NCBI GenBank assembly: GCA_014379815.1
Contig: JACMLA010000043.1
Location: 1 to 6,077, forward strand
Direction of reading: 5' to 3'
Length of the DNA: 6,077 nucleotides
DNA from: Bryobacteraceae bacterium
GTDB lineage: Bacteria > Acidobacteriota > Terriglobia > Bryobacterales > Bryobacteraceae
A model generated the notes under the pieces. It had not been told where the DNA came from, searched no databases, and saw only the letters and a program-made list of their open reading frames with translations. Each line of letters opens with the position of its first letter. Position 1 is the stretch's first letter. The position numbers and the translations under genes are program-made. Shown here piece by piece: positions 5,590 through 6,077 of the stretch.

Positions 5590-6077
5590 TCAGTTCTCCT
5601 CTTGGGCCATCACGGTTGGCGTCGAGTAAAGTCGTGAGATCACCAGCTCCAATTCGCTGGCAGGGACCGGCCTTCCAAAGAAGAAACCTTGTACGGATGA
5701 GCAGCCATCCTTCTCGAGCCGGGCGAGCTGATCCGCAGTCTCCACGCCCTCGGCTAACGTGCACACTCCTAAGCTTTGCCCAAGCGCGGTAATCGCACGC
5801 ACGATCGCCCTTTGCTTTAAGTCGTCTCCCTCAAAGCCTGCCAGCGATCTGTCGATTTTGATCTTGTCGAAAGGAAACCGCGCAAGCTGGCTCAACGACG
5901 CATATCCGGTTCCAAAATCATCCATTGCGATGCGGACTTTCATCGCCCGCAAAGCGTGCAGAGTCTTGAGCACCGCATCGTTGTTGCGGAGCAGGATTCC
6001 TTCCGTGATCTCGATTTCCAGCCGCTCACCGGGCAAACCTGAGCTTTGCAGAGCCCGTCCTACCGACTGCGCAAATG
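5590..6077 (-). CDS. EAL-domain c-di-GMP phosphodiesterase family protein, N-terminal part outside window
   Basis: EAL domains hydrolyse cyclic di-GMP to pGpG using two metal ions. The frame is open to the right edge, so the TTG at 6036 is internal; 161 C-terminal residues are seen. In fragment numbering counted from the codon at 6075, LEIEITEG holds the metal-binding Glu, DDFGTGYASLSQL the Asp pair and following loop, KIKIDRS the catalytic Lys and conserved Asp, LAEGVET the late Glu, and SSVQGFFFGRPVP the conserved Gln. These retained residues argue for an active phosphodiesterase, but the EAL signature itself and the early Asn lie beyond the edge and cannot be checked. Any N-terminal sensory, REC or GGDEF domain is also unseen. 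The gene ends with TGA 1 base before the BLUF ATG and carries that gene's ribosome binding site, so the two products are probably made together. Confidence 0.93.
   Translation of the reverse strand, partial: FAQSVGRALQSSGLPGERLEIEITEGILLRNNDAVLKTLHALRAMKVRIAMDDFGTGYASLSQLARFPFDKIKIDRSLAGFEGDDLKQRAIVRAITALGQSLGVCTLAEGVETADQLARLEKDGCSSVQGFFFGRPVPASELELVISRLYSTPTVMAQEEN
5596..5603 (-). promoter_or_regulatory. Strong ribosome binding site of the BLUF gene inside the EAL gene
   Basis: AAGAGGAG is near-ideal Shine-Dalgarno sequence, 7 bases before the ATG at 5588 and embedded in the last codons of the EAL gene (encoding QEE). It fixes the BLUF start and indicates that the two genes are translated from one mRNA. 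Confidence 0.7.

Noticed and set aside
5199..5792. 197-codon plus-strand open frame opposite the BLUF and EAL genes
   Set aside because: Both minus-strand genes it covers have conserved catalytic motifs; the antisense translation has no family features.
1..6077. CRISPR array, tRNA/rRNA gene, insertion sequence or phage attachment site
   Set aside because: No regular repeat-spacer pattern, RNA-gene signature, transposase or terminal inverted repeats were seen on either strand.

Overview
The window is a compact, moderately GC-rich stretch of a Gram-negative bacterial chromosome. The RND inner-membrane pump and the outer-membrane lipoprotein it is paired with require a double membrane. The phylum cannot be fixed from sequence reading alone; Acidobacteriota or Proteobacteria would both fit, and this is only an impression. 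There is no gene-free stretch longer than about 60 bases.

Left half (1-3929, + strand): the end of a tripartite multidrug efflux operon. A 5'-truncated HAE1-type RND transporter (AcrB/MexF-like) overlaps by 4 bases, as ATGA, with a NodT/OprM-type outer-membrane factor. The periplasmic adaptor, the first ~215 codons of the pump and the promoter lie off the left edge. No regulator is present in the window.

Right half (6077-3943, - strand): a head-to-tail gene run pointing at the pump operon. In transcription order it holds the C-terminal part of an EAL-domain protein (c-di-GMP phosphodiesterase family), a short single-domain BLUF blue-light sensor starting 1 base after the EAL stop, a beta-class carbonic anhydrase starting 11 bases after the BLUF stop, and, after a 55-base gap, a Txe/YoeB-type toxin-antitoxin locus. 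The antitoxin is intact but short. The toxin carries an apparent single-base insertion near 4141 that splits an otherwise well conserved YoeB homologue into two frames. The two gene runs converge with only 13 bases between stop codons and no visible terminator.

The most notable points are: (i) the EAL and BLUF modules, fused in one polypeptide in proteins such as BlrP1 and E. coli BluF/YcgF, are separate and translationally coupled here, with a carbonic anhydrase as third gene; (ii) the toxin is frameshifted although every YoeB catalytic residue is retained; (iii) the antitoxin lacks the N-terminal DNA-binding part of canonical YefM, and a 7-base direct repeat lies around its ribosome binding site. 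No wholly unknown system could be supported; the light / c-di-GMP / CO2 gene cluster is the best candidate for new biology.
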